Source of the DNA: Sordaria brevicollis
Lineage: Eukaryota > Ascomycota > Sordariomycetes > Sordariales > Sordariaceae
Direction: 5' to 3'
DNA: 64,000 bases
Assembly (NCBI GenBank): GCA_033439795.1
Contig: JAUTDP010000009.1
Coordinates: 868,001-932,000 of the forward strand
Shown: positions 44,820-57,575 of the stretch, piece after piece
Position numbering within the stretch: position 1 is the first letter of the stretch
How the letters are laid out: each line of letters starts with the position of its first letter
The notes under the pieces: generated by a model
Told to the model about the DNA's origin: nothing
What the model saw: the letters and a program-made list of their open reading frames with translations, nothing else
Database searches by the model: none
Made by a program: the position numbers and the translations under genes

Positions 44820-47800
44820 CCTTAACCCCGCTCTAAATTAGACGATTACGACGTTCTTTATATATTTTTCGAAGGATTTTAATTTTAAAAAGAAGTTTAG
44901 AAATAAAAATATTATTAAATTCTTCTTAAATTTCGAAGATAGAACGAATTTCGTCAAATAGTATAATAACGAAGAAAAGATTAACGTATAGTACCGATAG
45001 TATAAACCCTAATCCCGAAATATTATTAAAAATATTATCCGCTCTATTAAAAAAAAGAATAAATTTATTATATAAATAAGGTTCTATAATAAATTCTATA
45101 CTATTTATTGTATTTACGACCCGGAATAAATAAATTCTAATATAAATAAATTTTAGGATTTTTACTATAAATGTATTAAAAATAATAAAAAAGCCGTTAA
45201 TAATATTATTTTTAAATATTATTAATTACTAATTCGGTAAAAGTAAATTAATTAGGAAATTATCGAAAGGTTAGTAATTAAACGCTTCTATAAGAAGCTA
45301 CTTTACCACTACTATATTAATTTTATTATTTATTTTAATAAAGATAAAGATAAATTCTCTAAAATAACGTAAATTAACTTCTCTATAAAATTTTCCAATT
45401 AAATTACTACTTATTATTAATAAGAAGATAACGATTCCGACTCTAATTCTAACAATTCTTCTAATTCCTCTAACGATAACGATAACGATAAAAATAATAA
45501 GGTAATAGAAAAAATTATTACTATTAAGACTAAAACTTCCAATAGTAAAAAGGATTTTAATAAAAAAAATTACAACTATTAAATAAAAAATTATTAAAAA
45601 ACCCATTATTATAAACGTTTTAATTAAAAGCCTTTAAAATATATAGATTACTTATATTAAAGTAGCGAATTAATAAGTTAAAAATTTTGAAAATCGTTTC
45701 CAAAATCTCCTTAAGAGTAATTATATTCCTTAAATTAATATTATAATAGTATAATCGATTAAATAAACTTAACCAACGGAAAATATAACCTACTATTAGT
45801 ATAAATGATTTAATTATATTTAATACTAATATAAGGATAAAGACTATTATATAGATAAGGGATAAATTTATTAAATTAAAGCTAATAAAAAATAAGGCCG
45901 TAAATAGTAATTCTATTTAGGAAATAATACTAAATTAATATAATATATTCCGAACGATATAATTTCTACTACTTCTCGTATAAACCGCCTTAAAAATATA
46001 TTTAAATCCTATATAATTTATTATAACGAATACTCTAAATATAATAAATTCCGGGAATAAAAAACCGAAGCTTATCCTAATAAATTCACCCCTAATTTTA
46101 ATTTCTTAGAGCTAAAATATTAATAAAAGTAGCGAAAGGTTTAAAATCGTCGCCGAATTAATCCTTAGAATAATATAATTTTAATTAACGAATTATTTTT
46201 CTAAACTAATTATAGCCTAATTAATTTATATTTAGCGTTTTTTCCTCCTTTTATTCAAAAATCTTTTTTAATATTTTAAATCCCAAAGTAAATTATAAAG
46301 AGGGAAATTATTATTACGCCTATTTAAACGCGGGGAAGATTAATAACTCTTCGTAAACCCCCTTTTAATATAAATTAAAAAGAGAAATTATAATTACTAC
46401 CCGTAAGAAGGCTAGATTTTAACTTTCGTATAAAGGATATAATAGATTAAAAAGATATACGAATAATAGTAATTAAAATTATATTTAAGCCGGCTTTTTA
46501 ATTAGAATTAATTCCTATTACTGCCGCTAAATTACTAAAATCTATAAACGAATTTCTAATTAAAATTTAAAAACTTTTAATTAATAAATCCGTTTTTAAG
46601 CCTAAGGATTTTAATAATTTTAAGGATTATATAAATTATAGGATTATTTAAATTAAAGAGAATTACCCGATTATTAATAAAATTATAAATATTAAATTAT
46701 AAATTACTTTTAAAAATATAATTATAATTATTCCCGAATCCGGTTAATTATTTAAAAAATTAATTAATTTTAAATACTATTAAAAGGCCCTTAAGGAAGC
46801 CCTTTAATTAATATATAATAATAACGTTATTAAAAATAATAATTTAGAAGCTAATTAATTCCGCTTATATAATTTATAAATTAATATTATTATTATAATA
46901 TTTAAGGATCCCTTATATAAGGATTAGAAGAAGAAATTTAATAATATCTTCGCCGCGTAAATATATTAATCTTACTATTAAATTATAAATCCTAAAATAG
47001 TACTTAAAAACGAATTAATTCGAATTTATAAAAAAGATCTTTAATTTATATTTTATAATAAAAAGTTATTATTTAATTAGGAGGTTACGTATATATAGAA
47101 TTTTTTTATATTAATAATTAGTATTAAATTTAAAGGTAGCGAAAAGGTTACGGCTCTTTTGGATAACGGTACGGAAATTAATATTATATCTATTAATTTA
47201 ATTAATAAATTCAATTTTAATAATATAAATTGTACGATTACTAATATTAATTTTAATAACGGAAGGGTATAATTTAAGGGTAAAATAGTAGAAAATATTT
47301 TTTTATTCGATAAAAGTCGGAAAGTATATTTTATAATTATTCGGAATTAATTCCCTCGTTATAAAATCTTACTTAATTTTCTATTTATCAGAAATATTAA
47401 TATTATAATAAATTATATTAATATTAAAACCGCTCGTATTTATTTTATTATAAGAGGAATAAGAATTAATACTCTCTTCGCTACTAAGGAGTAAATAAAC
47501 GCCTTCGGGCAGCGGGTTTAATTCCCCTACTATAATTATTTACCTTATTATTATGAATAATACCTAGGAATCTATTCTAACGAATAAATCGCCTTATAAA
47601 TTTATTAAAATAAATTTAAAGGAAAATAATAAAAGATTTATAAAAGGTATTAAAATTAATAAAAATAATAAAAATTACCTTTCTTTGGGAAAGGAAATTG
47701 CGGATACTATTATTACCTTATTATATAATAAAAAGTATAATAAAGAGGTATTATCCAATTATTTTCGATTAATTAAAGAAATTAATTTAAAATATTAGAG

Positions 47801-50800
47801 GAAGAATATAAATAATCCTCCGGAGAATTAATTATTAGTAAAATAATAATTAAAAAGTAGAGTAATATAAAACCGAGTAAGGAAAAAGATCCGTAAAAAC
47901 TTTTTTCGGGAATTACGAAGATTAATAATTAAGAACGCTAAGGATTAAGGGAAGAAGGTCCCAAAATTTAAAAAAATAAAGGATATTCCGTCCTTTATTA
48001 ATTTATTTTCTTCTATATCGTTACGAAATTCTTCTCTATTTATTTAAATTAATACTTTATATAAAAGAATCGTTTAAAAGATAAAATTAATTAATAATAT
48101 ACTTTCGAATAATTTTAAACCCGGTAATAACCTTAATTAAAAGAAACGGAAATTCGAGGAAATCTAATATAAAATCTAAAAATAATTAAATAATTTTCTA
48201 TTTAAATAAAATAAATATATTATTCTATAATTTATAGAATTAATTAAAAATTCCTAATTAACGCCTAAAAGACTTTAATAAATCTTAGAGAAGAACGAAT
48301 TATTCAACGAAATTAAAATCGAACTTTTTATTTATATATTCTTCAATCGCAAAAAAGCCCTTACTTAAGAATTTTCTAAATATAATCTCATTTATAAAAA
48401 TATAATAGAAAAATAAAAGATTAAAACGGTTACCCATTCAATTTAATAAACGAAAGCAATTCCTATTTTATAGGCTTTATATAAAAAAGTCTATAATCTA
48501 CTCAAGGAACGTATTTAACGCAGAATTCTAAAAGAGAACTATATTTCTTATCGGAATAATTAATTTCTCGTTTAGAAGAAGGATAAAAAATTCCGATTAA
48601 TTAATAACGCTCAAAAGATTAATAAAATAATTATCCGTAATATTAATATACCTTTAGGGTACGAACCTTTTAACGAAAATTTTATTAAGTACGAAATTCT
48701 TTCTTTATTAAATTTATTCTTAAAATATAATAAAATTTAATTTAATAAAGAAAATTAGAATTTAATAATATTTTTAATACCTTTTAATTTACTCTATATA
48801 ATAACGTTACCCTAAGGAAGAATTAATTTAATCGCTTAATTTATAAAAGTAATAATTAAAATCCTTTACAATTTAATCCTTAAGGTATATTAACCTTATT
48901 TTAATAATATTTATATTAAAGGCTTAAAAAGCCGGTATAATAGTAAATTAATTAATAATAAAGGAATTCGACGCTTTATTTACGAATATTTTATTAATAT
49001 CGATAAAATACTATTAAACGTTAAATTTATTAGTAAAATAATTACTATAGCTAAATCCTAATAATATAAACGAGAAATAATTTTAATCGGTTATATTTAT
49101 AATTTTAAAGGCAAATTTCTAAATAAAATTAAAATTAAAAAGATTCGCGAATAAATTTATTATATTATTAAAAAAGCTAAACCCTAAGGAAAAGAGTTTA
49201 AAAAATTTCGAATTTTTCTAAGTATCGTTAATTATTATTAAATTTAGATTAAAAATTTTAAAATTATCGCTATCCCGTTGTACGCTATTATAAAAAAGGG
49301 AATTAAATTAATATAAATAGAAAATTAATAATTTACTATAGAATATTTTTAGTATAAAATTACTATTATTTTAATTTTTATAACCTTCGTTTATAATAAT
49401 AGCGAAATAATTATTTATTTCGTTACCGATATTTATATTAAAGGATAGGGAGCGGTTATTAAATAATTTAGCTTCGATAAAAAATAATATTTTTATAGGT
49501 TTAAAAACGGTATTTAATTACCGGCCGAAATTCGTTATAATATTATTAAACGAGAATTTTATAATCTATTTTATATTTTTAAACGATTAAAATATTAATT
49601 TTTTAAAATATATTTTATTATTAAAATAAATATTTAAATCTTTATTTATTAATTTAACGGCGCGGTAAGCGATATTTTTAATACCCTTCTTATATAGTAA
49701 ATTATTTAAATAAAATACTTCGATTTTAACGTAAAGTATATCCCCGGAATTAAAAATATTATAATTAACGGCCTTTCTTAAAAACCCCTTAAAAAAAGTA
49801 ATTTAAAAAAGAAGCGCTTTAAGGAAGATATTAACAATTTTATTAATATTTAAATTTATTATCTTTCTACCGAAAAATATATAAAAGGGGAGCGGATTTT
49901 ATTCGACGAATATTTTAATTATTCGGAAAATATAATTTACTATTTACTTTCGCTCTACGTTTCCGTACGATATAATAAAATATTTACTATACGGTAAACC
50001 TTTAAGAGAAATACCCTTAAATATTTCGTTTATAATTAAAAATTTTAATTACGAATAATTTATAAACGTATTTACCTTCGTCTTTTAATTAATAATAAAA
50101 CGTAATAGGAATTAATTATATAATATTATTACGACGAAGTTAATTATTAAAGAAGGGAAGGAATTTATAAACGAATTACTAAATATTATTATTAATATAA
50201 GATATATATTCAAATCGAAAATATAATTTATAATTATACTATTTATTAAATATATATTCCTAAACGTTATAAAAATAAATATAAATAATTATTTCTAACT
50301 CTTTAACTTTTTAACTAATGGATTTTAAACGTTTAATATTTATTAAGCGGAAAAGGAAAATAATAAACGTTAATTAAAGCTAAAGATAATTTAACGAATT
50401 ATATAGAAGTAAAAATTCTTTTAATATTAACGTCGAAATATATTACTATTTTCCTCCGGGAAGTGTTTTTACGTTAGGGATATCCTTTTAATATTTTTAT
50501 CGATAATAATTCTAAATTTTAAGGAGAATTTACCGAAGTATTTAATAATTTCCAAATCCTATTAATACGAATAATACTTTATAATTACTGAATTAACGGA
50601 ATTAACAAATAAAAGTATTTAATAATTATTATAATATTAATTAAATTAATAAAAGGAATTAATAAAGGATAGAAGGATTTACTCCCTTATATCCTTTTTA
50701 TTAATTATATTACTATTTATAATAATTACAAATTTACTCCCTTTTAGTTAATTTATAATTATAATCCTATTACTCCTATTAAATTCGATTATTTATTTTG

Positions 50801-51560
50801 GAAATTAATTAAATAAAAAAAGTATTTAGAAAAATATATAATAAATAAATTAATCGCTACCGTCGTTTAAATATATTATAATATTAAATACCGCTTTTAA
50901 TAAGCGGCCGAAAAGGTTACCGATATTAAGAGAAAAGTTATTACGCAAAGAGATTCTATTAATCTTTATAAAATAAGACCGAAAAACGTTATTATTAATA
51001 TTAGAGATTTTATTTTTATTTACGATAATATTCGGGGAATTAATATAAATATTATTAAGAAATTGAATTATAAGTAGAAAGGTCTTTATAAAATCGTTAA
51101 TATTATTAACGGGAATATTTATTATTACGCGTAATTAGACAGACTTCGTTTTAAGAGGCTAATTTCTTCTAAAAATATTAAAAAATTTATTCGCCGAAAT
51201 AATATACTCTTTAATTTTAATAAAGAATACGAAGAATTCAATAATTTTAATATTATTAATAATTTATAAATCCTTAAAAAAGTCTAAATTAACGAATATT
51301 TATTCTTTATATAAAAATAAGTATAAAGATTAAAAATAAAGTAGATTTAAACCCGCTAAAATATTAAAAAAGAATACGAATAAAATTAAAAATTTATTAT
51401 CGAATTAGAATTTATTAAGCCCGAAGGCCCTTAATATTATTTTAATAAAAATGAAATCGAGCTAGAATTTAAATTAAAATTCGAATTAAAAACGAAATTA
51501 ATATTACGCCCAAATTTAGGTTTAAATTAACCTCCGAAATTAAAATAAATATATTCTTTA
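44820..51560 (+). pseudogene. gag-pol remnant of the Ty3 element
   Basis: The plus strand can be followed as coding by taking stops as former Gln or Trp. The first part (44.8-46.6 kb) is charged and gag-like; a zinc-knuckle-like region may lie near 45,590 but its cysteines are not certain. Pol motifs follow: protease near 47,160, RT 48,000-49,300, RNase H 49,380-49,780, integrase about 49,900-51,200. An acidic, low-confidence tail reaches about 51,560. The catalytic Asp residues at the FDD box and the second integrase Asp region show Asn replacements from G-to-A change. Confidence 0.82.
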
Positions 51561-51926
51561 ATATTTACTTCGTTACTTTTTATTATTATTCATTATTATT
51601 TTATTTTTATACGAAATTAATTCGTAGGAACTTTTATTAATTTCAAAGGGAAATATATATAGTATATAGAATTTTATATTTTATATTTATCTTTTTTATT
51701 CCTTTTAATTATATTCTTAAAAACCTTATTAACCCCTTTTATTTAATTAAATTTTTTGTAATTTTTTTTCGGAAATTAATATTTATATAAATAAAAATAC
51801 GGGAAGTTTTGAAAAACTGTAAAATATAGATTTATTTTTCTATAATATAAGTATTAATAATAATCTTTAATAAAATTTTTATTTATTATTAGAAAAACCT
51901 TTAAAATTAATTAAAACTTTATACTC

Positions 51927-53500
51927 CTAATTAGAATTTTCCTTATTATTTTTATTATCTTCCTCCTTATTATTTTCATTATTTTCGTTATTATCCCCGT
52001 TATTACTTTCGTTATCTTCATTATTTTCGTTATTTTCTTTATTTTTTTTATTATTACTTTCATTTTCGCTATTATTATCTTCGCCGGTAATAAATTCCTC
52101 GCTAAAGGAGTTTAAATCGTTATTATTAGTATCGATTATTTCTTTATCCTTATTATTAATTTCTATTACTATTAATAACCGTTTAAATATATCGCAATTA
52201 TTACGGATTATAATACTTTTTCCTTTTAACCTCAAAGTCTCGGATTCCTAGCGTATATATTCTAATTATTATTTATAATTAATAAGGACGGGTTCTTTAT
52301 TAATAATTTAATAATAAAGAAGAATATTATTAATTAATATTAAACGGGCGCGATTAATATTACAGTTTTAAATAAGATATTTAACCTAATTGGATTTTAA
52401 AATTTTAATAAATTCGGGATTAAAACCTTCGATTAAGTATTTTTTAATAAATTTAAAACTATTTAAAAACTCAATAAATATTAAATAATTTAAAACCGTT
52501 TTATTATATTAAATATAATTACTATAGATTCCCCCCTTAATATCCCTATTTAAAGATTTACAACCGATAAAAGGAGCTTAAATAAGAATATATTCCTATT
52601 ATTAATTAATAATATATATTAATATATACGTTTTTCGGAATCGGTTAATATAATACGAATAAATAATCCTATTCTTAAAAAAAAAGATAATAATTAATAG
52701 AAGGATATTAATAGAAAATAAAAGAATATTTATTCGTTATTAAATAATTAAATTATTAACCTAAGGATCCGCTCTTTCTTTACTTTTATATAAGTAAAGT
52801 AATAACCCTACGGTTAAATTCCTTTTTTTTCGATAAAAATATAACGATTAAATAGATTACGAAGTGAATTAAATATCTATTTTAAAATTAATCGATATAT
52901 AATAAGTAAATTAAAAGACGTAATTATAATTATTAATAATTTATTATTATTAATACGCTACTTTATATATAGTTAATTAATAATAATAGGTTTATTAATT
53001 AAATAAATATTTATAATAATATTAAATAACCGAAAGTAATTATCCTAAATAATATTTTAAAGGGTATTAAAAAGAAGTAAAAATTAATATAGAAAATTAA
53101 TATAAATTTTAAAAAGGATTTACTTTTTATTATTAAAACGAAAATTGGTTTAATATACTATTTCCAAAGTATTAAAGCTAAAATATAGCCGAAAAGAATC
53201 GTAATTAATAATAATAATACGTTTTTTAATAAATAAAATAAAAGTATTAATATTTAAATTAAATTAACCAAATATAGTAGGTTCTTTAATAGGGATTTCC
53301 TTCTAAAAGAGGCGAAATAGAAGGTTATTTATAAAGGGAAAGAAACCGGCGTTAAAATTAGAAAAAGATATTATATTAATTTATTACGAAGAATTTTTAC
53401 TTAGTAATTTTATTTTTATTATTACTATTAATATTTTATTATATTTAAAAGGAGAAGGTTATTAGGAGGAAAAACGAGGAATAATTATAAGTAGAAATAT
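51927..53500 (-). pseudogene. Antisense reading frame downstream of Ty3 integrase
   Basis: A minus-strand frame is fully open at 51,927-52,235 and encodes a strongly acidic, Asn/Glu/Asp-rich C-terminus after RLKGKSIIIRNNCDIFKRLL. The same frame continues upstream to at least about 53,500 if TAA/TAG are taken as former Gln or Trp (for example LINNILLYYQIINKEPVLI and YLIEGFNPEFIKILKSN). No motif or family is recognised. It lies inside the Ty3 element but opposite to gag-pol. It may be an extra antisense gene of the element, or a nested fragment of something else. The 5' limit is a rough estimate by eye. Confidence 0.5.
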
Positions 53501-53999
53501 ACTTTTCTTATACCTTTTTAATAAATAATCTTCGAAGGAAAAAGCCGATAGAAACCATCCTTTTAAAATTATTTATACCGTATACCCTATAATTACGAAA
53601 AACCTTTAAACTGGATAAGAAAAATAATATCCGTTTATTTAAAATAATTTCGTAAGGTTTTAAAATTTTAATTAATTATAAAAAGGGTTATAAACGCCGT
53701 TTTAAAATACTTTTTTATTAAAAATAACGGGAAAGGTATTTTAATCCTAAAGTTCGATTACGGATTAAAATTTTCGATTATACTAAAAGGTTAAAAAATT
53801 ATACTAAAGGAAATTAAATAAAATTTATTTACTTTATTATTTAAAATTTTAAATATAAGTAGGATAAATAGAAATTAAAAGGAGTAAATTTAGAGTATTA
53901 TAAATAACCTACGAGAAGAAATTAAAAAAAAGGGAAGAATTTACAATTTTTCGACTTTATAAATAATTTACGAAACGGGTATAAAAACCCTTTATTTAT

Positions 54000-55800
54000 A
54001 ACCTTTCCTTTCCTTCTTTTTCTTCCTCTTATATATTAATAAACCCTTCTATAAATTTATATTACTATTACCTAGTAAAAGCCTTTTTATATTAAACCTT
54101 CTATCCCTTAGAATTTTATTACTAATTAAAATATTAATTAATATAAATTCCTTTAACTTTAGTTATAATAATCTACCCCCGATTTTTATTATAAAAGTAC
54201 CGAATAATTACCCTCCTATAATTTTTAAGATTATTCGGCGTTAGAATTAAAAGAATAAAATTTAGTCCCAATTTAGTAATATAATTATTAAAGAAATTTA
54301 TCCCCTTCGTACTAAAAATGATCTAATTTATTATAATAAATTTCAAAATTAGAAATACTTTAAAATTAACCGGTAATAAAATATTATCCCCAATAAAAAT
54401 CCGATTTATTTAATTATTAAAGAGCCCGATAACGATAAATAGATAATTAAAATTATATTCCGCTATATAATTATTCTTCCTATCCTAGGATAATTTAATA
54501 AATAATTAATTCCGATTATATTTTAGGATATAATAATATTAGGATTAATTAATATATAATACCTAATAAATATTAGAAATTAGTAGGAAAGAGAAATAAT
54601 TTATATTAATTTATATTAAATATTATAAGAATATAGCGATTAAATTTATATTTTAATAAACCTAATTACTATTATTAAATATAGTAAATTTTATATTAAA
54701 AATATTAATATTCGAAATAATTTAAAATTAGTTCGATATTAATACTTCCCTATTATAATTAATAATTACTTCGTTCTTATAATTTTTAATTAGGGAGAAA
54801 CGTTTTAATTTCTTTATAATAACTTCTATAATTAGTAATACGAATAGAAAATTATAAAAGTTTATAAAGTATTTATAATTAAGAATTATATTTTTCTAAT
54901 ACTAATAAGAGATTAAATCCTTAATATTTCTAATAATTAAAAGTAATTTAATATAATATTCCTAATATAATAGAGAATTTAAATTTATAACCTTTAAATT
55001 TTAAAAGTAACCTAAATTTTCTTTATCGAAATAAAACGTTAAAAAAAGCCTATTAATAAATTATTTTAAGGGTTTACAATAATTAAACTTTAAAAATAAA
55101 GTAAATATTAATAGGAATATAATTAAATCCCTAATATAAAATAGTTTAAAAATATTATAGTTCGGTAATAAATAAGAATAGTATATAACGTTCTTTTAAC
55201 GTAATAAATAAAAAAGAATTTATTTTCGAAAAATTAGAAATAATTAATTTATATAATTATAAAGAGGAAAAACGAAGAAGAAGATTTTAATCCTTAATTT
55301 AAATTCTTTACGAATTTAATATATTAAAGAAATTATTTAAATAAATATCGCCCTATTAAAATAATTAAATATTAATTAATATAAGAATTTACTAATTTCC
55401 CTTATTTTCTCCGTCCTTTTAAATAAAAACCTATTGTCCAATCCCTCCCTAAAATTAGAATTACCCTACCCGATAATAGTCTTATTAATAATATTTCTTT
55501 AATAATTATTAATATATAATTAAAAAGAGATCGTAATAGTATTCTAACGTTTTTTATTAAAAAGAAATAATTATTACCGCTAATTCCTAAAGCGAAGAGG
55601 AAGCGTATAGAGGAACGGTAAGTATTAATAATTAATATTAATAATTATAGGGGAAGAGAAATCGTTATAATTAATAATTTCGTTTTATTTAATAAGTTTA
55701 ATATAAATAATTAACTCCCGCTTGCCAATAAATTTCGAAAACTTGGTAGTATAGTTTTCGATATTAAATATATTCTAATATTATTCTAATATATTATATT
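54000..55800 (+). pseudogene. Plus-strand coding-like remnant upstream of the Ty3 3' LTR
   Basis: A plus-strand frame can be followed through stretches such as IYPLRTKNDLIYYNKFQNQK (Q from a stop codon), INNYRGREIVIINNFVLF and LPLANKFRKLGSIVFDIKYI near 55,700. No motif was recognised. It could be a third gene of the 13.5-kb element, or an older nested insertion. Confidence in it being coding is limited. Confidence 0.35.
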
Positions 55801-56044
55801 TATAAATTATATTTAGGATATAGGATATATTATTATATTAATAGCCTAGAATAAAAAGAAGATTAGTTAAGAAGAAAGTAGGTAGAAGATGAAGCGTAAA
55901 TTAATTTAGAGAGAGAAAAAGAAAAGAGAGAGAGAATTTAAAAAATTAGAAAGGTAAAAAAAGAAGAGGTCGGCTAGGAAGGATTAAGGTAATTATTAAT
56001 AAATTTAGCTTTATAGGATTAGTAAATAAATTTAAAGGGAAATT

Positions 56045-56667
56045 TGAAATAGGGCGGATAAATAAATATAAAGGTATATAGTTAGATAGTAGATTTTTTC
56101 CGAATTTTTTCGAAAATTTTTCGTAGTTTTTCATTTTGGAGGAATTTTTCTAAGGATTTTCTTTGGTTATAATCTGAAAAAAGAGGTATAGGATAAGGAT
56201 ATATTATAATAAATTAATTTAAAGGAAGTATAATAATAATATATTGAGTAGATTAAAAAAGAAAATTGTAGAATAAATTTCGGATTTTTATATAGAAAGA
56301 AAGAAAGTTTTAAAAGAATAAAAGGAGAGAAGGGTAATTAGAAAAAAAAGAAAGAAAGTTAGGCAACTTTTGCTAAAATAATAATTAGACTTTATTCAAT
56401 CTTTAAAATAAAAATCTTCTTCAATTTAGTAAAAATTAACTCCTTAATTAAATCTTTGAGACTTTTTAACCCTATTTCTATAATAAATAAAAGAAAAAAT
56501 ATAATTAAGTCGAAAAAGATATTCCTACTATTAGATTGCTCCTTTCTCCCTTATAGATCTACTCCCCTCTCTACTTTTTTAATCTTATTAGAAGTTTTTA
56601 ATATGGCTCCTTTCCTAGTTGTTATGGTGGTAGTGGTTGTTTGGGGTTGTTTTTCTTCCCCATTTCA
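56045..56667 (+). repeat. 3' LTR of the Ty3 element
   Basis: It aligns over its full 623 bp with 43129-43751. Its inner start TGAAATAGGGCGG is RIP-mutated, while its outer end keeps ATGGTGGTAGTGG and closes CCCCATTTCA. A frame at 56,456-56,701 lies in it and is not a gene. Confidence 0.92.
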
Positions 56668-57575
56668 ATATAAATACTCTTTCTTTCTTTATAATATATA
56701 AATCCTTAAGAATAACTTTAAATCCTATACTTTTAAACGTTCCGCTCAACTCCTTTTATTATAATAAGGGGGCTTATTAGAGGCTATAGAACGCTTTTAA
56801 TAATTTAAAAACTTTTCCTTCTACCCAATATCCTAATAGTATACGTATATAAATCTCCTTATTAATTATAACGTTTACGAAGGCGTTTACCGTATTTTAT
56901 TAAATAAATTCTATATTAAAACGAATTATTAATGCAACGATAATTTAGAAGGACCTTCCCGCTAAAATAAAAATATAAGTATTAACGTTTATTTTATATT
57001 ATTAATCTCCTTAAATTATTAATTTAACCTTAACTTTATTTAAAGTATTATTTTTATTAAATTTATAAATATATATTTATATATAATTAAGGATTTATTT
57101 CCCTTTAGTACGAAGGATATTTTAATCGACTTCAACCCAAATTTTTATATCCTTATAATTATTAAAGTAAATTCGTTCTATTTTATAAAATTTTTCGCTA
57201 AAAGGGTAACTTTCAAAATTGTAATAATTCTTTAATACCCCTAGGAAATTACAGTAATATAAACTATTTAATTTATTATATTTAATTAATAATTATTATA
57301 CTTTTACCTTTATAACCGTTCTAATAATTATTTCTACTATTAATTATAATAATTTTCTTATTAAAAAGGTATTCTCCTATAATTTTAATTTTCGAAAATA
57401 TTTATCGATTATTTAATTTAATATAACGCCCGTATATAGGGCTATTACGTACGAAAGAAGGGTATTTAGCGGCATTGGGTATAAATCTATAATAAAGTTA
57501 ATAATTATTTTATCCAATTTTATAACTTCGTAAATATCCCCAGCCTTAATTTTTTAAGCGGTTTCTTATTATAAG
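56668..57575 (-). pseudogene. Copia RT N-terminal half remnant
   Basis: The minus strand gives YPFSEKFYKIERIYFNNYKD, IKIWVEVD, GKQILNYIQIYIYKFNKNN and LNKVKVKLII. These correspond to the linker and first RT block also readable in the first copia element (DFFKQTERIYFENYK, IFDYIQVYIYKYFKNN). The frame runs toward 56,668, where the Ty3 element interrupts it. Confidence 0.8.

Larger units (their letters stand above)
43129..56667 (+). mobile_element. Ty3/gypsy LTR retrotransposon, 13.5 kb, RIP-inactivated
   Basis: Two 623-bp LTRs (43129-43751 and 56045-56667) flank a 12.3-kb interior. ATAT is duplicated at 43125-43128 and 56668-56671. The plus strand carries protease (LLDNGTEINII near 47,160), RT (TLPQGRINLIA near 48,800; PYFNNIYIKG near 48,905, former FDD box), RNase H (PAEIRYNIIKREF and INGLS at 49,520-49,770), integrase (IDNNSKFQGEF with Q from a stop, near 50,500) and a GPY-like end (KGLYKIVNI near 51,080). 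The order PR-RT-RH-INT defines Ty3/gypsy. About 4.5 kb of extra sequence separates integrase from the 3' LTR. CpA is almost absent in the interior, so the copy is dead. Confidence 0.9.
41780..57575 (-). mobile_element. Second copia-type element (minus strand), split by a Ty3 element
   Basis: The 3' LTR (41780-41975) is at left. Minus-strand RNase H and the C-terminal half of RT lie at 41,976-43,128. The N-terminal half of RT and the preceding linker lie at 56,668-57,575. The Ty3 element at 43129-56667 sits between the two halves. The two copia parts join in frame after one ATAT copy is removed, giving VFILYYINDIVF across the former YVDD box. Both halves are heavily RIP-mutated. The 5' part (gag, integrase, 5' LTR) was not found beyond 57,575, so the element is probably interrupted again or truncated there. 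Confidence 0.8.

Noticed and set aside
56456..56701. 81-codon plus-strand frame starting MRLFNPISI
   Set aside because: It lies within the Ty3 LTR and its equivalent in the other LTR is broken.
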